A stretch of DNA of 64,000 nucleotides. It comes from Bacillota bacterium. GTDB lineage: Bacteria > Bacillota > Clostridia > Christensenellales > UMGS416. The DNA lies in assembly GCA_016281935.1 (NCBI GenBank), contig JAEEJN010000089.1, positions 79,993 to 143,992 of the forward strand, in the 5' to 3' direction. A model generated the notes under the pieces. That model saw only the letters and a list, made by a program, of their open reading frames with translations. It had not been told where the DNA came from and did no database searches. The translations under genes were made by a program, and so were the position numbers. This document shows, one piece after another, positions 44,161 to 53,222 of the stretch. Each line of letters opens with the position of its first letter. The first letter of the stretch is position 1.

Positions 44161-44223
44161 CTGTCTGTGAAGAGCATAGAACAGCAGGAGCGCAGAAGAG
44201 GATGCAGACTGCGCTGTTTCCAC

Positions 44224-45960
44224 TCAGATCCTGTATGGACTTTCTGCGATATCCATCATATCCTGTCCATCGTCCCAATCTCCATATACGGAAAAAAGAG
44301 AGTAGCCCGGCAGTCCCGGTTCCAGACGGAAACCACGGCCGTAGTCGCGCATTCGCAGTGTATTGATGACGAAGGCCATGTCTCCGCCTCCCTGCATAGG
44401 ATCCATGCGGTTCCTGTTGGTTTCTCCTAGACACACAAGGTAGAGATGCTCATTGATTCGCACGTACTGTGCAGGTTCTTCAAAGAAAATGTTTTTCCAG
44501 CGGCGCATCCTGTCCTTGACATCGAATACCGCTTCTTCCGGTGCGTCTTCTGGTAGAGCAGGCTGGTTCTTGAGAGAGTTGCGCATGTAGTTTTCAGTGA
44601 TATAGCAATGTGTGATATTGACATAGGGGGAATAATGCCAGGTTATTCTCTTGCCTACGAGATCATCTGTATAGCCATGACGACGAAACTCCTCAGTCTG
44701 ATTCATCTGTACGATTGCGCCGAACAGGATTCGATGCCGGATGAGCCTCATGGACCGGGCATATGTTTCAGCATACAGGACAGTTACCAGGTTTTGTGCT
44801 TCATCCAGTATGAGCGTCACACATTCTGATCCGCGCATGAAAGGAACGAACCAGACACCATCATCACAATGCATGGGGCTGCATGGATAACTCATGAAAG
44901 GATCACCTTTCTTTGCGAAGATAAGGGTATCGTCCGTTATGAAATGAGCGACAGCTTCATCCCCGCTGTCAAGATGCAGACGGAACACTTTCCCTGCAAT
45001 CCCCCTGTCGGGCAGAGCTGTGTAGCGACGTCTCCCGTCAGGTGATTCAGGAAGTATATCTCTCGCAACACTCGATTGCCCGATATCAGAGAGAGTTGCG
45101 CATTTTCTTTCAGTCTGAATGCGATATGGAGAAGGAGCATTCTCGATTTGAGGGATGCTCTCTTCTGTTACTTCACCCTTTGAGCGGAAGAATCCATGCT
45201 CCAGCCTCCCGTTGCCCATGGCGAAAGTGCGGCCGCAGTCAAATCCGAGTTTAAGATTCGTCAGGATCATGAGATTGTTGCCGCCAACAGAAGGATCGTT
45301 GCGATTCATATTGTCTTCGACGAAGCTGATCAGGTACATGCCTTCCTTGATTCTGATGAATCGCGTCGGTTCTTCATAGAGTAGTTCAGGCTTTCGTTTC
45401 CCTTCTTGGATCTCGCGCTGTATCTGTTTTTCCTCTTCAGCCGTCCTGGACCCGGTCAGAGGACGGATTCGGCAATAACGTTCTGATGGATATATGTGTG
45501 TGTTGATAAAACCGCTTGCATAGTGCCACGTGAGCTTCTTGCCGACCAGGTCTCTTGTGAAACCGTGACGTTTTTTAGGGAGCGGCTTGTCCGCAGTGCG
45601 GATTGCCCCGAAAAAGTAATCTACGACGACAAGACGCGGACGAAGCGGATAGTATCCAAGCCTGGATACTGCCATCGTCACAAGATAGTTCTCCAGATCC
45701 AAAACCATCGTGATGCAGGTTGTCGGTGCGATGCCTGACAGGACGGAAGCAACGAAAAACGTCTGTTCATCGGCTTGCAGACACCCGTATTTCTCCCAAC
45801 GCAGCGGCTCGTTGGGACGCCGCCATTCCACGACGTCACCGCTGACAAAGCGTATATCCAGTTCTTCTCCATTGTCCAGGGCGATTCGAAACTGTCGTCC
45901 GGCGAGAATGATGTCTGTCCTTTTAAGATATTTTCCTTCATGCTCGAAATTGAATTCCAT
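44224..45960 (-). CDS. Tandem MoaF-like protein (two repeats)
   Basis: 578 residues made of two homologous halves. Each has a lipocalin-like N-part and a C-part with the pattern DLVGK.LTWHY (about residues 150 and 450), EEPxxxIRIxExLYLxxxxE and a late LRMRDYGRGF-like end. These match the MoaF family (molybdenum cofactor gene neighbours, function unproven). No signal peptide. I chose ATG at 45960 (AGGAGG upstream); a TTG/ATG further up lacks a site. No moa gene is nearby, so the molybdenum link is weak. A related single-repeat gene lies divergently upstream. Confidence 0.65.
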   Translation of the reverse strand: MEFNFEHEGKYLKRTDIILAGRQFRIALDNGEELDIRFVSGDVVEWRRPNEPLRWEKYGCLQADEQTFFVASVLSGIAPTTCITMVLDLENYLVTMAVSRLGYYPLRPRLVVVDYFFGAIRTADKPLPKKRHGFTRDLVGKKLTWHYASGFINTHIYPSERYCRIRPLTGSRTAEEEKQIQREIQEGKRKPELLYEEPTRFIRIKEGMYLISFVEDNMNRNDPSVGGNNLMILTNLKLGFDCGRTFAMGNGRLEHGFFRSKGEVTEESIPQIENAPSPYRIQTERKCATLSDIGQSSVARDILPESPDGRRRYTALPDRGIAGKVFRLHLDSGDEAVAHFITDDTLIFAKKGDPFMSYPCSPMHCDDGVWFVPFMRGSECVTLILDEAQNLVTVLYAETYARSMRLIRHRILFGAIVQMNQTEEFRRHGYTDDLVGKRITWHYSPYVNITHCYITENYMRNSLKNQPALPEDAPEEAVFDVKDRMRRWKNIFFEEPAQYVRINEHLYLVCLGETNRNRMDPMQGGGDMAFVINTLRMRDYGRGFRLEPGLPGYSLFSVYGDWDDGQDMMDIAESPYRI

Positions 45961-46113
45961 GGGGCCTCCTGTTTGGCAGATGATGATGCAGCGAAGTGCT
46001 GTCTGCGCATAGGGCATCGTAAATGTGGCTTTTGACGTGCATGGTTGATTGTGTCAATGCAAATCAAGGCAATGCATAGACTGACATTGCACTTGTTTAA
46101 GAATTCCGCGGCC

Positions 46114-46142
46114 TTGTTGAAAAATCCTGTTCGTATTATAAT
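46114..46142 (+). promoter_or_regulatory. Promoter of the single MoaF-like gene
   Basis: TTGTTG at 46114-46119, a 17-bp spacer and TATAAT at 46137-46142. Confidence 0.55.
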
Positions 46143-46170
46143 CATGTAGTATAAACGGAAAGGGAAATTG

Positions 46171-47043
46171 GTGTTCACCATGCTGCAGAGGAAAAACAGA
46201 CGCTGGCGTTTCTTGACGCTTGACGAAGTTATGGATCTTGGAAGGAAAACGGATACGGTTTCCATCTGGCATGATTCGCTCAGGGATCCGATGCTCGTGA
46301 CTTCCGACGCGTTGGCGGGCAGAGACTTATCATTCACCTTTGATGATGGTTTTCACTTGAGTTACACATTCAAAGATGTGCACTGTCTGGTTTATGAGAC
46401 GAGTGATGGCCGTTCGGGATCGGAATACTATAACGTAAGCCCTGCACAGGGATATGATAAGATCTTATTTTTGCATCATGTCTGTATGCTTGGGATTCCG
46501 GGATGCATGGACCTTATCATGGATCTCGAGTCAGGTTATGCTGTTCTGTTTGATGCGTCACTCGGCCATCCGGCAGCTCCGCGAGAAGTCGTCCGCACGA
46601 TCCGGTTTGGTGTCGTTGATGGGATCTCCCCGGGTCCTGAATTCGAAAAACCTGCATATACGAACGATCTCACCGGTAAGGCTATCCGATGGGCCAGTCC
46701 AGGTTCTGGTCCGAAAGGGAGGGGGATCAAATACATTTTCTCTTCCTACTGCTACCTTACATATGCCATGACCTTTCGAAACACAGATCTGTGCTTTATG
46801 GCGACGAATCCATGCGATCAGATAAAGATCCGCGATGATCTGTACATTTGCAGCACGATTGAAGAACGGCAGACGGGTGTCGAATTGGTCATGCTGATGA
46901 ACCTTTCGCTGATGCGTGATGTCCAGTCTGTTTTTGGAATCGGAGGCACGGTGGAAGACGGAGAAAGGCTTGAGACATCGATGCATTCAGGGCGTGAAGG
47001 AAGATGGACAACGATGAATGCAGACTTCTATCATAATGACTGA
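46171..47043 (+). CDS. MoaF-like protein (single repeat)
   Basis: About 290 residues, one copy of the repeat found twice in the divergent neighbour: LAGRDLSFTFDDGFHLSYTF at the N-part, LIMDLESGYAVLF in the middle, NDLTGKAIRWASPG in place of the LVGK.LTWHY motif, and a diverged C-terminal end. The start is uncertain (TTG 46168, GTG 46171 or ATG 46180); GTG has the best spacing from AAAGGGA. Function unknown; the shared fold suggests binding of a small hydrophobic ligand. The key WHY motif is degenerate here. Confidence 0.6.
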   Translation: MFTMLQRKNRRWRFLTLDEVMDLGRKTDTVSIWHDSLRDPMLVTSDALAGRDLSFTFDDGFHLSYTFKDVHCLVYETSDGRSGSEYYNVSPAQGYDKILFLHHVCMLGIPGCMDLIMDLESGYAVLFDASLGHPAAPREVVRTIRFGVVDGISPGPEFEKPAYTNDLTGKAIRWASPGSGPKGRGIKYIFSSYCYLTYAMTFRNTDLCFMATNPCDQIKIRDDLYICSTIEERQTGVELVMLMNLSLMRDVQSVFGIGGTVEDGERLETSMHSGREGRWTTMNADFYHND

Positions 47044-47096
47044 GCTTTTGTACAAGTACAAAGACGGCAGATAAACTGGATGAAAATGGCAATATA

Positions 47097-47125
47097 AAAA
47101 GAACGGACCCTGAGTCCGTTCTTTT
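47097..47125 (+). terminator. Terminator after MoaF-like gene
   Basis: GAACGGAC (47101-47108) and GTCCGTTC (47114-47121), then TTTT. Confidence 0.85.
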
Positions 47126-47136
47126 CTGCTCAATTG

Positions 47137-47164
47137 AAAACGGAGCGGCAATCATGCCGCTCCG
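47137..47164 (-). terminator. Terminator of the rubrerythrin fusion gene
   Basis: On the minus strand CGGAGCGGCA and TGCCGCTCCG form a 10-bp stem with a 4-nt loop, followed by TTTT. Confidence 0.85.
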
Positions 47165-47187
47165 CTGAGTTTGAATCATGTACCGGA

Positions 47188-47739
47188 TTATTTTCCGAAA
47201 TACCTTTCCAACAGACCCTTAAAGGCCTTGCCGTGCCGGGCTTCATCTTTGGCCATTTCATGGACCGTATCATGGATGGCGTCCAGGTTCAGAGCCTTGG
47301 CTTTTTTGGCCAGTTCGAACTTGCCGGCCGTTGCTCCGTTTTCGGCGGCTACACGCATCTCGAGATTCTTCTTGGTGGAGTCGGTCAGCACTTCTCCAAG
47401 AAGCTCTGCAAATTTGGCAGCATGTTCAGCTTCTTCAAAGGCAGCGGTCTTCCAGTATTCACCGATCTCGGGGTATCCTTCACGGAAAGCAACGCGAGCC
47501 ATGGCGAGATACATACCGACCTCGGTGCACTCACCTGTGAAGTTGGAACGCAGACCTTCGATGATCTCTTCAGGAGCGCCTTTGGCAACGCCGACTTCAT
47601 GCTCGGTGGCCCAAGTCATTTCTTCCTCTTCTACGACCTCGACGAATTTTTCGCCGGGAGCTTTGCAGAGAGGGCACTGTTCGGGGCGGGTCTCAGAGTA
47701 GACGATCTCGCCGCATACCAGGCATTTCCATTTTTTCAT
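47188..47739 (-). CDS. Rubrerythrin made from an internal start (candidate)
   Basis: Inside the fusion, ATG at 47739 opens a 183-residue product that begins [13 protein letters not shown], the usual N-terminus of clostridial rubrerythrins. GGAGG (47748-47752 on the minus strand) precedes it with an 8-nt spacing. Downstream, codons avoid AGA, CGA and ATA almost fully, while the upstream half uses them, as if the second half were expressed highly on its own. Experimental proof is lacking. Confidence 0.6.
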   Translation of the reverse strand: MKKWKCLVCGEIVYSETRPEQCPLCKAPGEKFVEVVEEEEMTWATEHEVGVAKGAPEEIIEGLRSNFTGECTEVGMYLAMARVAFREGYPEIGEYWKTAAFEEAEHAAKFAELLGEVLTDSTKKNLEMRVAAENGATAGKFELAKKAKALNLDAIHDTVHEMAKDEARHGKAFKGLLERYFGK

Positions 47740-48390
47740 GTTCTTATCCTCCGTTTTCTTTGACGCCGGAGCGTCCTCTATGATTTCAAAGTCCTGTGCG
47801 CCATGTTTGCAGACAGGGCAGATAAAATCCGGATCCAGGTCTCCCTCCAGTATATAACCGCAGATTTTGCAGCGATACCGCTTTTTTCCGTCCTGAGGGA
47901 GAGGGGCGGAAGAAGGCTTGGGCTTGACGGATGCATGATAGTATGCATATGTGACAGACGGTTCACTTGAAAGGACCGCCATGTCTTCAATCTCTGCAAG
48001 AAACAGGGAATGGGTCTCAAGCTCGGTTCTGGAAACTACTTTGCAGGAGAAATACGCATTGGCGTTCCTGGTCAGGTAGGTGATCCCATTGGAAGCCCTG
48101 CCGATATCGGGCCAGGTTCCGATTTTGTCTGTATCACGGCCGGACTGGAAGCCGAAATGACGATAGACTTCAAAAGGCGCACTCTGTGCCAGAACACTGG
48201 CATTGAAACGACCCGATCTGACGATCAGATCATGAGTATAGTTCGTTTTGTTGACACCAATCAGTATTCGGTTGGGATTGCTCGTGACCTGCATGAGCGT
48301 ATTGATAATACAGCCGTTGTCACGTCCCATATCCTGGGATGTGAGAACAAAAAGTCCATAACTGAGTGAAAACAATGCCTTAGGATCCAT
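47188..48390 (-). CDS. Flavin reductase-rubredoxin-rubrerythrin fusion
   Basis: 400 residues with four parts. (1) Flavin reductase-like FMN domain (1 to about 150), as in clostridial high-molecular-weight rubredoxin. (2) A short rubredoxin with Cys174, 177, 191 and 194. (3) A second rubredoxin-like module with Cys223, 226, 239 and 242. (4) A ferritin-like di-iron rubrerythrin domain ([35 protein letters not shown]). Parts 3 and 4 equal a normal stand-alone NADH peroxidase-type rubrerythrin. The whole should pass electrons from NAD(P)H to peroxide. An internal ATG (Met218) with its own GGAGG suggests a second product. Confidence 0.92.
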   Translation of the reverse strand: MDPKALFSLSYGLFVLTSQDMGRDNGCIINTLMQVTSNPNRILIGVNKTNYTHDLIVRSGRFNASVLAQSAPFEVYRHFGFQSGRDTDKIGTWPDIGRASNGITYLTRNANAYFSCKVVSRTELETHSLFLAEIEDMAVLSSEPSVTYAYYHASVKPKPSSAPLPQDGKKRYRCKICGYILEGDLDPDFICPVCKHGAQDFEIIEDAPASKKTEDKNMKKWKCLVCGEIVYSETRPEQCPLCKAPGEKFVEVVEEEEMTWATEHEVGVAKGAPEEIIEGLRSNFTGECTEVGMYLAMARVAFREGYPEIGEYWKTAAFEEAEHAAKFAELLGEVLTDSTKKNLEMRVAAENGATAGKFELAKKAKALNLDAIHDTVHEMAKDEARHGKAFKGLLERYFGK

Positions 48391-48421
48391 GCCCCATCCT
48401 CCTCATCGATCATACGATGTC

Positions 48422-48450
48422 ATTATAGCTGATTTGATGATTCGTGTAAA
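48422..48450 (-). promoter_or_regulatory. Promoter of the rubrerythrin fusion gene
   Basis: On the minus strand TTTACA (48450-48445), a 17-bp spacer and TATAAT (48427-48422). Confidence 0.75.
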
Positions 48451-48603
48451 GAATAACGGAAAGCCGCCGACTGATACGTTTTTGATGCGGATAAGATGCT
48501 CTGATCATGTCACAAAGCAGTTCTTTCAGGTATATGCAACAATGGTTTTGCCATTTTTGGTTGGAATGCGAGGAATTGAAAGGATTCTTGTCCAAATGAA
48601 CGA

Positions 48604-48632
48604 TGGATTTTGATCGGCTTTTCTCCTATAAT
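48604..48632 (+). promoter_or_regulatory. Promoter of the HAD-DUF1015-aspartokinase operon
   Basis: TATAAT at 48627-48632 with a weak TGGATT -35 at 48604-48609 (17-bp spacer). The stretch 48451-48603 between the two promoters shows no gene or clear element. Confidence 0.5.
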
Positions 48633-48669
48633 AACACTATTCAACAGCTGAAGGATGGGAGAAGCATAT

Positions 48670-49317
48670 ATGAAGCATGTCATCTGGGACTGGAACGGAA
48701 CGCTTCTTGCGGATGCCGCTGTGTCCTGTGATATCACGTCATCCATGCTGATCCGCCGCGGCAAGCCGGGATTGTCTCTGGAACGGTTCAGGTCTATCAT
48801 GGGGTGCCCCTATGAGGAAGCATACCGCAAAGCCGGCTTTGACTACAGCTGTGAGTCATATGAATCTCTTGCTCTTGAATGGGCTGCTGAGTATCAGAAG
48901 AGATGGAAAGAAGCACAGCTTCGTCCCGGAGCAGCTGAATTCCTGATCTGGGTGAAGAGACAAGGCTTCACACAGTCCCTTCTGACAGCTTCCAGAGAGG
49001 ATCTTGCAAGGGAACAGCTGGATTGGTACGGACTGACCGACAGCTTCGATCTTATCATGGGTGTAGACAATGACCTGGCTGAGGGAAAAGAGCATCTTGC
49101 CATATCTCATTTGGCTGAACTGGGGCTGAAACCTGAAGATCTGCTTCTTATAGGAGATACTGAGAATGACGCCGTGACTGCATCCAGGATCCGTTGTACA
49201 GCACTGTTACTGACAGGCGGTCACATGGATGAGAGGCGCCTTCGGGACACAGGGCTTCCTGTCTTTTCAGGCTTTGATGAGATCCGTGCCAAAATGATGG
49301 AGATGAATGCCGAATGA
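48670..49317 (+). CDS. HAD-superfamily hydrolase (phosphoglycolate phosphatase-like)
   Basis: A 215-residue HAD phosphatase. Motif I is DWNGTLL at the N-terminus (nucleophile Asp), motif II TAS near residue 105, and motif IV GDTENDA. A helical cap (about 15-80) follows motif I. ATG at 48670 is used (GGGAGAAG upstream). The substrate is unknown; phosphoglycolate or a phosphorylated amino acid or sugar is possible. Its stop overlaps the next ATG (ATGA). Confidence 0.88.
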   Translation: MKHVIWDWNGTLLADAAVSCDITSSMLIRRGKPGLSLERFRSIMGCPYEEAYRKAGFDYSCESYESLALEWAAEYQKRWKEAQLRPGAAEFLIWVKRQGFTQSLLTASREDLAREQLDWYGLTDSFDLIMGVDNDLAEGKEHLAISHLAELGLKPEDLLLIGDTENDAVTASRIRCTALLLTGGHMDERRLRDTGLPVFSGFDEIRAKMMEMNAE

Positions 49318-50579
49318 ATACACGATATGGACTGGGAACACCCAGAATACTGCTCCCCGCACCCGGCACTGAATGGGAGAAATGGTCTGTCGTAGCGTGT
49401 GATCAGTACAGCGCGCAGAAGGAATACTGGGATCAGGTAGAAAAGATCGTCGGAGATGCACCTTCTGCATTGAGGTTAATGCTTCCGGAAGCCTGGCTTG
49501 ACAGGTCCGATCGGGAAAAGGCAGTAGCTCCCGCGATGCGCCGTTATCTTTCGGAAGGCGTGCTCCGACAAACCCAACCAGGTATGATCTGGGTCTGCAG
49601 AGAAACGACGACGGGGATGAGGCGCGGCCTGGTAGCCATGCTCGATCTTGAAGCTTATGACTTTTCGCCGGATTCCAAGAGCCTGATCCGCGCTACGGAG
49701 GCGACTGTTGCGTCACGCCTTCCTGCAAGGGTAAGGCTGCGCAGAGAAGCAGCTCTGGAAATGCCTCATGTCATGGTCCTTGTGGATGATCCCGGAATGG
49801 AAATCGCGAACCTCATGAAGGAAACGGAGAAGGGAAGACCTGTCTATGATTTCTCTCTTATGATGAATGGAGGGCATATCAGCGGATGGAAGGTCGGAGA
49901 TAAGGAAGAAAAGGCTATCGCCGGACTGCTGCAAAAGTGGGCGGAATCGCAGGGCGAAGACCCCATGCTGTTTGCAGTGGGGGACGGAAACCATTCTCTG
50001 GCAGCTGCCAAGGTTTTCTGGGATGAGATCAAGACGGATATTTCTCCGGAACAACGTGAAAACCATCCGGCCCGTTTTGCCCTGGCTGAAATCGTCAATC
50101 TTCGGGATCCTGCCCTTGCTTTTGAACCTATACACCGTCTGCTTATGCATGTGGACGCGGAGTATGTATTTACAGCTGTGGAACGCGAACTGAGAAATCT
50201 CGGTGTTCTGGGGAAGGATCCCCGCAGCAGTCATGTCCTGCCATGGATATGGCACAATGGAGAAAAGGAACTGCTGATAGACAAGGATGCTGCTCCGCTT
50301 CCACTGGTTGTTCTTCAGCCTGTGCTGGACAGGATCATCCCGCCGTCTGATCAGGAATACATCCATGGTGAAGAAGCTCTGAGAGGTCTGGCTGACAGAG
50401 AGGGCAATGCAGGTATTCTGCTTCCGGCTCTGGACAAAGGAAATCTGTTTTCCGTCGTACGCAGCGGAGGGCCTCTTCCGCGGAAGTGCTTTTCGATGGG
50501 AGAAGCGCAGGACAAGCGGTTCTATCTCGAATGCCGTTTGCTGAATTGGGATAAGGAGGTACTGCAGTGGGAGTCGTAG
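49314..50579 (+). CDS. DUF1015 family protein (SerK-like kinase)
   Basis: A 421-residue DUF1015 protein. Signature segments: VVACDQYSAQKEYW near the N-terminus and FAVGDGNHSLAAAK (about 218-231). Archaeal SerK of this family phosphorylates free serine with ADP; the bacterial role is less certain. It is coupled by a 4-nt overlap to an HAD phosphatase gene and by a 13-nt overlap to aspartokinase. Length is typical. Confidence 0.85.
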   Translation: MNTRYGLGTPRILLPAPGTEWEKWSVVACDQYSAQKEYWDQVEKIVGDAPSALRLMLPEAWLDRSDREKAVAPAMRRYLSEGVLRQTQPGMIWVCRETTTGMRRGLVAMLDLEAYDFSPDSKSLIRATEATVASRLPARVRLRREAALEMPHVMVLVDDPGMEIANLMKETEKGRPVYDFSLMMNGGHISGWKVGDKEEKAIAGLLQKWAESQGEDPMLFAVGDGNHSLAAAKVFWDEIKTDISPEQRENHPARFALAEIVNLRDPALAFEPIHRLLMHVDAEYVFTAVERELRNLGVLGKDPRSSHVLPWIWHNGEKELLIDKDAAPLPLVVLQPVLDRIIPPSDQEYIHGEEALRGLADREGNAGILLPALDKGNLFSVVRSGGPLPRKCFSMGEAQDKRFYLECRLLNWDKEVLQWES

Positions 50580-51877
50580 TAACAAAGTTTGGAGGCAGTT
50601 CTCTCGCAAACGCGGAGCAGGTGAGCAAGGTTCTGGATATTGTACGCTCCGATCTCAGAAATCGGTTCGTCGTACCTTCTGCTCCCGGAAAAAGGCACAG
50701 CGAAGACGAGAAAGTGACGGATCTGCTGCTTCATGCTTATTCATTGGCATCTCATGGGAAGCCTGCCGATGAAGTGTTGGACTATGCTTTTTCCCGATAT
50801 CGCGATATCATTCGAGGGCTAGATCTGGACTTGAGTCTTGAAGATGAATTCGAGATTATTCGCGAACGGATTGCTTCAGGTGCATCCCGCGACTACTGTG
50901 CAAGCCGCGGTGAGTATTTGTGCGGAAAACTTCTGGCTGCTGCTCTTGGATACGAATTCGTTGATCCTGTGGACTGTATCTATTTCAATGAACGTGGGAA
51001 TCTGGATCAGGAAAAAACACATGCCGCACTGTCCAGAAAGCTCGGTTCAGTACGAAATGCCGTGGTACCGGGATTCTACGGAGCTGATCCGCAGGGACAG
51101 GTACATGTGTTTTCACGCGGTGGATCCGATGTGACAGGCGCGATTGTTGCGCGTGCCGTCAGCGCGGATGTATACGAGAACTGGACGGATGTTTCGGGAT
51201 TCCTTATGGCTGACCCCAGAATCGTGCCGAACGCCCGGACGATATCGATTCTCTCCTACAGAGAGCTTCGGGAACTGTCCTATATGGGAGCGAATGTCCT
51301 TCATGAGGATTCCATTTTCCCCGTACGTCATTCCGGCATCCCGATCCATATCCGCAACACCAACCGGCCGCAGGATCCCGGAACGCTCATCGTCAACAGG
51401 GTGCCCAAAGACCGCGAACTGGTCGTAACCGGGATAGCGGGTAGAAAGGATTTCACAGTCATCACGCTGGAAAAAGCGATGATGAACAGTGAGGTCGGTT
51501 TCGGCATGCGCGCCTTGAATGTCCTGGATCGCTACAATATAAATTTCGAACATCTGCCCTCCGGCATTGACACGCTTTCTATCGTGCTGAACAGCCGTGA
51601 GGTGGAACCGGTACAGGAAGAGCTTCTCCGTGAACTGCAGGAAGTTACGGAATGCGACCATATTGAGGTTTCCGGCAATCTTGCCCTGATTGCGACTGTG
51701 GGACACGGCATGGTCTCTACACCGGGTACGTCGGCAAGGCTTTTCTCTGCTCTGGCACAGGCCGGTATCAATGTCAGGATGATTGATCAGGGTTCCAGCG
51801 AGCTGAATATCATCGTAGGTGTGGACGGCAAGGATTTCGAGAAAGCTGTCGCAGCTATCTATGATGCATTTGTGTAA
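50567..51877 (+). CDS. lysC: Aspartate kinase
   Basis: A 436-residue enzyme making aspartyl phosphate. Kinase signature VVTKFGGSSLAN at the N-terminus, SRGGSDVTGAIVARAV and NWTDVSGFLMADPRIV are typical; two ACT domains (from about 300) form a regulatory part for lysine or threonine feedback. The start is GTG at 50567, preceded by AAGGAGG inside the upstream gene. It is the only aspartate-pathway gene in the window. Confidence 0.94.
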   Translation: MGVVVTKFGGSSLANAEQVSKVLDIVRSDLRNRFVVPSAPGKRHSEDEKVTDLLLHAYSLASHGKPADEVLDYAFSRYRDIIRGLDLDLSLEDEFEIIRERIASGASRDYCASRGEYLCGKLLAAALGYEFVDPVDCIYFNERGNLDQEKTHAALSRKLGSVRNAVVPGFYGADPQGQVHVFSRGGSDVTGAIVARAVSADVYENWTDVSGFLMADPRIVPNARTISILSYRELRELSYMGANVLHEDSIFPVRHSGIPIHIRNTNRPQDPGTLIVNRVPKDRELVVTGIAGRKDFTVITLEKAMMNSEVGFGMRALNVLDRYNINFEHLPSGIDTLSIVLNSREVEPVQEELLRELQEVTECDHIEVSGNLALIATVGHGMVSTPGTSARLFSALAQAGINVRMIDQGSSELNIIVGVDGKDFEKAVAAIYDAFV

Positions 51878-51889
51878 GGGGGAAACGAT

Positions 51890-52666
51890 ATGAAACGCAA
51901 TACCATGCTGGCTGCGCAGATGTATACGGTGCGCAGTTTCACTCAGACTCCGTCGGGCATTCGGGAAAGCCTGAAAAAAGTGGCTGACATCGGTTACAAA
52001 GCTGTGCAGATGTCAGCATGGGGCCCGATCGCTCCGGAACTTCTTGCGGAATATGCCAATGAAAATGAGCTTGAGATCTGTGTGACGCATATCGGTTATG
52101 ATCGGATCAAAAACGATACCCAAAAGCTGATCGAAGAGCATAGAATCTGGGATTGTGATTACATCGGCTTGGGAGCCATGCCGGAACAGTTCCGGGACAG
52201 TGAAGAAGGTTTCCTTGCTTTTGCCAAGGAGATGTCCGAACCGGCCAGGATGATCCGCGACGCAGGAATGAAGCTGGTTTACCACAATCACAATTTTGAA
52301 ATGGCCAAGTTCAATGGAAGAACGGGACTGGAAATCCTGATGGATTCGACTGATCCCGAAACGTTCCAGTTTGAGATGGATACATACTGGGTTGCAGCAG
52401 GCGGCGGTGATCCGGCCGACTGGATCCGTCGGCTGGGCGGACGGATGGATATCGTGCATTTCAAAGACATGGTCTACGATCCTGAGAAAAAAGCAGCAAC
52501 GTTTGCAGAGATCGGGCAGGGGAACCATAACTGGCGAGAGATCCTGAAGGCCTGTGGAGAGATCGGCGCAAAGTATCACATCGTCGAGCAGGATACCTGC
52601 AAGGGCGATCCTTTTGAGTCGCTAAGGATCAGCTTCGAGTATCTGACGAGACTCGGGTTGAGATAG
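51890..52666 (+). CDS. Sugar phosphate isomerase/epimerase (TIM barrel)
   Basis: A 258-residue xylose-isomerase-like TIM barrel. Metal and substrate segments: CVTHIGYD, DYIGLGAMP, KLVYHNHNFEM, FEMDTYWVAAGG, VHFKDMV and HIVEQDTC; the His and Glu positions match the family. The substrate is unknown (inosose or ketose-type). ATG at 51890 follows AAGGGGGAAACG, 12 bp behind lysC; it ends the operon. Confidence 0.85.
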   Translation: MKRNTMLAAQMYTVRSFTQTPSGIRESLKKVADIGYKAVQMSAWGPIAPELLAEYANENELEICVTHIGYDRIKNDTQKLIEEHRIWDCDYIGLGAMPEQFRDSEEGFLAFAKEMSEPARMIRDAGMKLVYHNHNFEMAKFNGRTGLEILMDSTDPETFQFEMDTYWVAAGGGDPADWIRRLGGRMDIVHFKDMVYDPEKKAATFAEIGQGNHNWREILKACGEIGAKYHIVEQDTCKGDPFESLRISFEYLTRLGLR

Positions 52667-52680
52667 ATAGAGAACGGAAA

Positions 52681-52712
52681 AAAGCTTTCGGTATTAAACC
52701 GAAAGTTTTTTT
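52681..52712. terminator. Bidirectional terminator
   Basis: CTTTCGGT (52685-52692) and ACCGAAAG (52698-52705), T run on the plus strand and an A run on the other side; between convergent genes. Confidence 0.88.
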
Positions 52713-52721
52713 ACGTCAGAA

Positions 52722-53222
52722 TCAGATCTTGAATCTAAGCCTTGACAGAAGGCCGTCGAACAGGGGCTGCAGCAGGAGAGCGAAAACGACGCCCAGAGCT
52801 CCTTGAACAAGGTTGAAAGGCACTGCTGCAATTGCATTGCCCCATCCGTAAAGAAGGAATTCAAATAGGCAATAACCAGCGACCATAATGAGTTCTGCGC
52901 CCAGCAATATCAGCAGCCTGGGGAAAAACGGCTTTTTGCGTGCAAAAGCACCCAGAAGGGCAATCAGTGCTTTTATCACTGCAGTTACCGGGATATAAAC
53001 GGGATACCCGGCGGCAAAGTCAGCTAGAACGCTTCCCAGGACTGCAGGGATGGCGGATACAGGCCCGAGTGCGTCTGAAGCGAGAAAGATGCAGCCGTCA
53101 CCCAGGTGCATGTATCCGAGAGGACCGGGTATGCGGATGAATGCCGTAAAGACGAAAACCAATGCGGCAAACAGTGCTGAGAGCGTGAGAACGCGGATCG
53201 GATGATCTTTCGTGTTATTCAT
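52722..53222 (-). CDS. ECF transporter S component (putative vitamin B6)
   Basis: About 166 residues with six hydrophobic segments and the S-component pattern LTLSALFAALVFVFTAFIRIP, then HLGDGCIFLASDALGP. It would bind a vitamin and use a shared ECF A/T module encoded elsewhere (none is in the window). The pdxK gene overlaps its start, so pyridoxal or pyridoxine is the likely substrate by context. ATG at 53222 follows AAGGAGGG; it overlaps the end of pdxK by 8 nt. Substrate is inferred. Confidence 0.82.
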   Translation of the reverse strand: MNNTKDHPIRVLTLSALFAALVFVFTAFIRIPGPLGYMHLGDGCIFLASDALGPVSAIPAVLGSVLADFAAGYPVYIPVTAVIKALIALLGAFARKKPFFPRLLILLGAELIMVAGYCLFEFLLYGWGNAIAAVPFNLVQGALGVVFALLLQPLFDGLLSRLRFKI

